A DNA stretch of 64,000 nt, taken from Phytoseiulus persimilis. Lineage: Eukaryota > Arthropoda > Arachnida > Mesostigmata > Phytoseiidae. Made by a program: the position numbers and the translations under genes. The notes beneath the pieces are model-generated. The model was not told the DNA's origin. It ran no database searches and worked only from the letters and a program-made list of their open reading frames with translations. Shown here one piece after another: positions 61,645-64,000 of this stretch. Every line of letters starts with the position of its first letter. The first letter of the stretch is position 1. The stretch lies in NCBI GenBank assembly GCA_037576195.1, contig CM075101.1, positions 45,570,001 to 45,634,000 on the forward strand, given 5' to 3'.

Positions 61645-62440
61645 ATAGTTCAAGATCAAGCTTTCAGGTTCCAATTGAAATCACCGCATATAATTAGTGG
61701 AGTTTTCTGGTTTTGTACACCAAGGGACAGAACATGTTCATATTTCAGTAGGAACTCTTTAATGAGCTCGAGCGATGTTCCCGGATTTATACATACTGAC
61801 GCAATGACGGTTAGTTGGTTACGTAGAAGTATTTAACAGGCACAAATGTCACCATGATCTTCATCAATGAGATCTGGCGTAATTGAGGGAGTTGCTTGCG
61901 TGGGTGCTCCTATCCGTTCGTAAATAGCAAATCCACCATTTCTGTGTTGTCTCTTGTTTCGGGTCACAAGGTTGAAATCATCTAGCATGATTACTTTGGA
62001 GTCATCATCCCGTGTTCCACTGAGACAGAAAATTGTGGATCGCATTTAGACTTTGTCGCTTGTGACATCCGAAGCGTGTGCTGGCAAACTTTGGACGTTG
62101 AATGACATTAGGAGCGTGGTCGCAGAATCCATTCGTTCTAATAGTTGATGATCTTGAGTTTTGGATCGGTGATTACTCAAACGTTGTAGTTCCGTTATAA
62201 ATTGTACCATTTGAGGAGCGGTCGCTTGTTTTGAATGATGGAATTGAAACTTTTCGGGACAATTATCGGGCGTTGTCAAGAATAAGCCTTCGACCGTTTT
62301 TACTCTTGACATAGCGACGTAGACCAACTGTTGTTGTAGATTTTTATGGTATTCAAATACAATCTCGTCAAAGGTGCCACCTTCACAACCTCTGCTCCTG
62401 GCGTCTTTCAAGAAAGCCAGATTTGTATACACCTTTATTC
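61645..62440 (-). mobile_element. Helentron (rolling-circle transposon) remnant: helicase end plus endonuclease domain
   Basis: Reading leftwards from 62432: a PIF1-like helicase C-terminus (GGTFDEIVFEYHKNLQQQLV then YVAMSRVKTVEGLFLTT), a linker, then an endonuclease/exonuclease/phosphatase domain beginning LLMSFNVQSLP and continuing NGGFAIYERIG, VIASVCINPGTSLELIKEFL and PLIICGDFNWNLKA. Helicase followed by this endonuclease is the hallmark of Helentron-type Helitrons. The Rep domain and most of the helicase are absent. It is inactivated by an in-frame stop at the helicase-endonuclease linker (about 62047), another stop near 61833 followed by a frame change, and a stop after the GDFN motif. 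Confidence 0.8.
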
Positions 62441-63080
62441 ATGAATAAAGAGATCTGAAACTGAAACTGAAGAGGGTAGTATCCTAAAGACTGCCATAGA
62501 ACAGATCGGTGAAGTCCCCGTTCCACCGGTCTATGAGGGTTCACTTCCCTGGTGCTTTCCTCCCAGGCCCTCGTTCCGCTCGTATTTTTCTTTGGCTGTC
62601 TTCACCTCAAACTTCCTCTCTGTTCTTCTCCAGGAACCGGAGTTCACGTTCAGTAACCCTCATCGCATGTGCCTTCTTCCCCGCTCCTCGTTCGCCGCGT
62701 CTCGATTCCTCTCCGAATCGCTTTCTGAGTCGATGATTTCCACTATCTTGGCTGACTCGCACTCTGTTCCCCCGATTGTAGGTTTCTTTGATGTCCTCCC
62801 TCAGTCATCCTTTTTTCGGTGGGGAAAGGAACCCATTCGGCTCCATAGTTTTATTTTTTGGAGTGAGCCTCGAAAAAATCCCTCCAACAATCGAAGTTAA
62901 CGGATATAGTTCCGATCTTCGTTGTCGAATGGAACTTACTGTGTCAAGTTTCACACCTCAAGTCCCGGCACAAACCAGATTCGAGCGTTGTGGTTCGTGC
63001 GAGTGTGTCATGCGAAGCCTTGCGTCTTCACGAGGATCTCGAAACATTTAATGTAGATGGAAACGGGACAGGCTCCGAAC
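62441..63080. other. Intergenic DNA between two transposon remnants
   Basis: No supported gene. Overlapping frames on both strands without family resemblance. The left edge marks the truncation of the Helentron remnant. Confidence 0.45.
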
Positions 63081-63084
63081 CGTT

Positions 63085-64000
63085 TGTTGGAAGTCAAGAA
63101 TAGTTCGATCGTTTCAAGCAATGAGCAGGCTCATTCCGCAACATCCGCATTCAAGGCGAGTCCGCCAGCGCCGACCACTAAGCGGCTGCGCTATCCCCAG
63201 ATGAACTTAGAGAACTGATCCAGAGAAAAGGCTACTTTGATGAGCAGATCTTCAATGAAGATGAAACAGGGCTCTTCTGGAAGAAAAGTCCCTCCTGAAC
63301 ATTCGCAGCGTCTACCGTGAAATCTTTCAACGGTCACAAAATCGCAAAAGATCGTCTGACACTCCTTCTGGGCGTCAACACGGCAGGAGACTTCAAGCTG
63401 AAGCCGATGCTTGTTTACCGAGCAAAGAATCCTCGAGCTCTCAAGACAATTCGCAAAGACGAACTGTTTGTGCTTTGGCGGTCGGATCTAAAAGCCTGGA
63501 TGACAAAAGCACTTTTCAAGGATTGGTTCATCAACTATTTCTGCCCAGCGACAGAAAGATACTGTCGCACGAAGAGAATCGGATTCAAAATACTTCTACC
63601 CCTGGAGAATGCTCCGGGTCATCCAACGGGACTGTCAACCATGAAGGAAAACATGAAAGTAGTATTCTTCCCGCCGAAGACGACCTCCTTGCTCCAACCC
63701 ATGGACCAATGTGTCATTTCAACCTTCAAGGCTTACTACTTGCCCCGAACAATGTCCCAAAGCATGAAGGACGCGACGGGAGATGATCCTAAGTGGGTCG
63801 AATTCAGGAAAACATACGACATCAAGAAAGTTGTCGTCAACATAGTCGAGGCCTGGGATGAGGTCTCGGCACACAATATGAGAGCAGTTTGGAAAATCAT
63901 TCTCCCACATTGCGCGAATGTGTCAGTCAACAATAAGGAGCAACGTACTGAGATTGTTAAAAACATGGCGAAAATCGCAAAGAAAGGAGGTCTAGATGAC
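63085..64000 (+). pseudogene. Tigger/pogo-type transposase, decayed, runs off the right edge
   Basis: The frame running to position 64000 reads IRIQGESASAD, ELIQRKGYFDEQIFNEDETG, LFWKKSP, DRLTLLLGVNTAGDFKLKPM, NPRALKTIRKDELFVLW, KALFKDWFINYFC, ILLPLENAPGHPTG, VVFFPPKTTSLLQPMDQCVI, FKAYYLPRTMSQSM and IVEAWDEVSAHNMRAVW. This is the DDE_1 domain of Tigger/jerky-type transposases. Inactivating changes include in-frame stops TAA at 63179 and TGA at 63296, and the second catalytic Asp (usual LDNAPGHP) is Glu here. From 63299 to the edge the frame is open for 234 codons. The N-terminal HTH/CENP-B part is missing or too decayed to see. Terminal inverted repeats cannot be judged. Confidence 0.9.

Noticed and set aside
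1-64000. tRNA, rRNA or CRISPR features
   Set aside because: Scanned for tRNA B-box-like GGTTCGAATCC arms and for regularly spaced repeats. Isolated partial matches (for example near 6980) lack a matching A box and acceptor stem, and no CRISPR-like array exists.

Overview
The window looks like nuclear DNA of an arthropod, most likely a chelicerate and plausibly a mesostigmatid or phytoseiid-type mite. The reasons are spliceosomal genes with GT-AG introns (many of 80-450 bp), base composition near 50% GC, an arthropod homothorax homeobox, and a secreted Val/Pro/His/Lys-rich cuticle-like protein. The species is inferred, not shown.

Layout, left to right. 1-15 kb: the 3' part of a homothorax/Meis TALE homeobox gene (+), with the homeodomain split over three exons (9386-9528, 9690-9766, 13986-14277). 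The long flanking and intronic DNA carries triplet repeats and a small LTR-retroelement fossil (about 5.13-5.98 kb). 15-22 kb: gene-poor DNA with a 57-bp duplication and a possible gag fragment, then an old, broken Ty1/copia-type LTR element (17976-22110) with both LTRs and a 5-bp target duplication GTATC. Its right end stops 18 nt before the splice acceptor of a pantothenate kinase exon.

22-29 kb: two tandem pantothenate kinase (PANK/fumble) genes (+) with matching exon structure. Copy 2 can be followed over eight exons (421 aa). Copy 1 shows six exons and its 5' end is unresolved because of the copia insertion. 29-31.5 kb: a 1.2-kb DNA transposon remnant with long terminal inverted repeats and a decayed transposase fragment, directly followed by a 1.1-kb non-autonomous element with a ~45-bp minisatellite, tentatively Helentron-like.

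31.8-34.6 kb: a complete PWP2/UTP1 gene (-, three exons, 880 aa), a ribosome-biogenesis WD40 protein. 39.1-39.7 kb: an intronless secreted VP-rich protein gene (-) with TATA box and poly(A) signal. 40-56.5 kb: a gene-poor tract with simple repeats and a weak LINE-like trace. 56.8-58.3 kb: an intronless NT5DC2/3-type HAD 5'-nucleotidase-domain gene (-, 503 aa, mitochondrial-type N-terminus). 61.6-62.4 kb: a decayed Helentron tail (PIF1-like helicase end plus endonuclease domain, -). 63.1 kb to the right edge: a decayed Tigger/pogo-type transposase (+), cut by the window end.

The host genes do not form one pathway: homothorax is a developmental regulator, the PANKs start coenzyme A synthesis, PWP2 acts in 18S rRNA processing, and NT5DC is a predicted mitochondrial phosphatase-fold protein. 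I found no clearly new biological system. The most interesting points are the copia insertion at the PANK-1 acceptor, the PANK duplication, and the neighbouring long-TIR and minisatellite-bearing elements.
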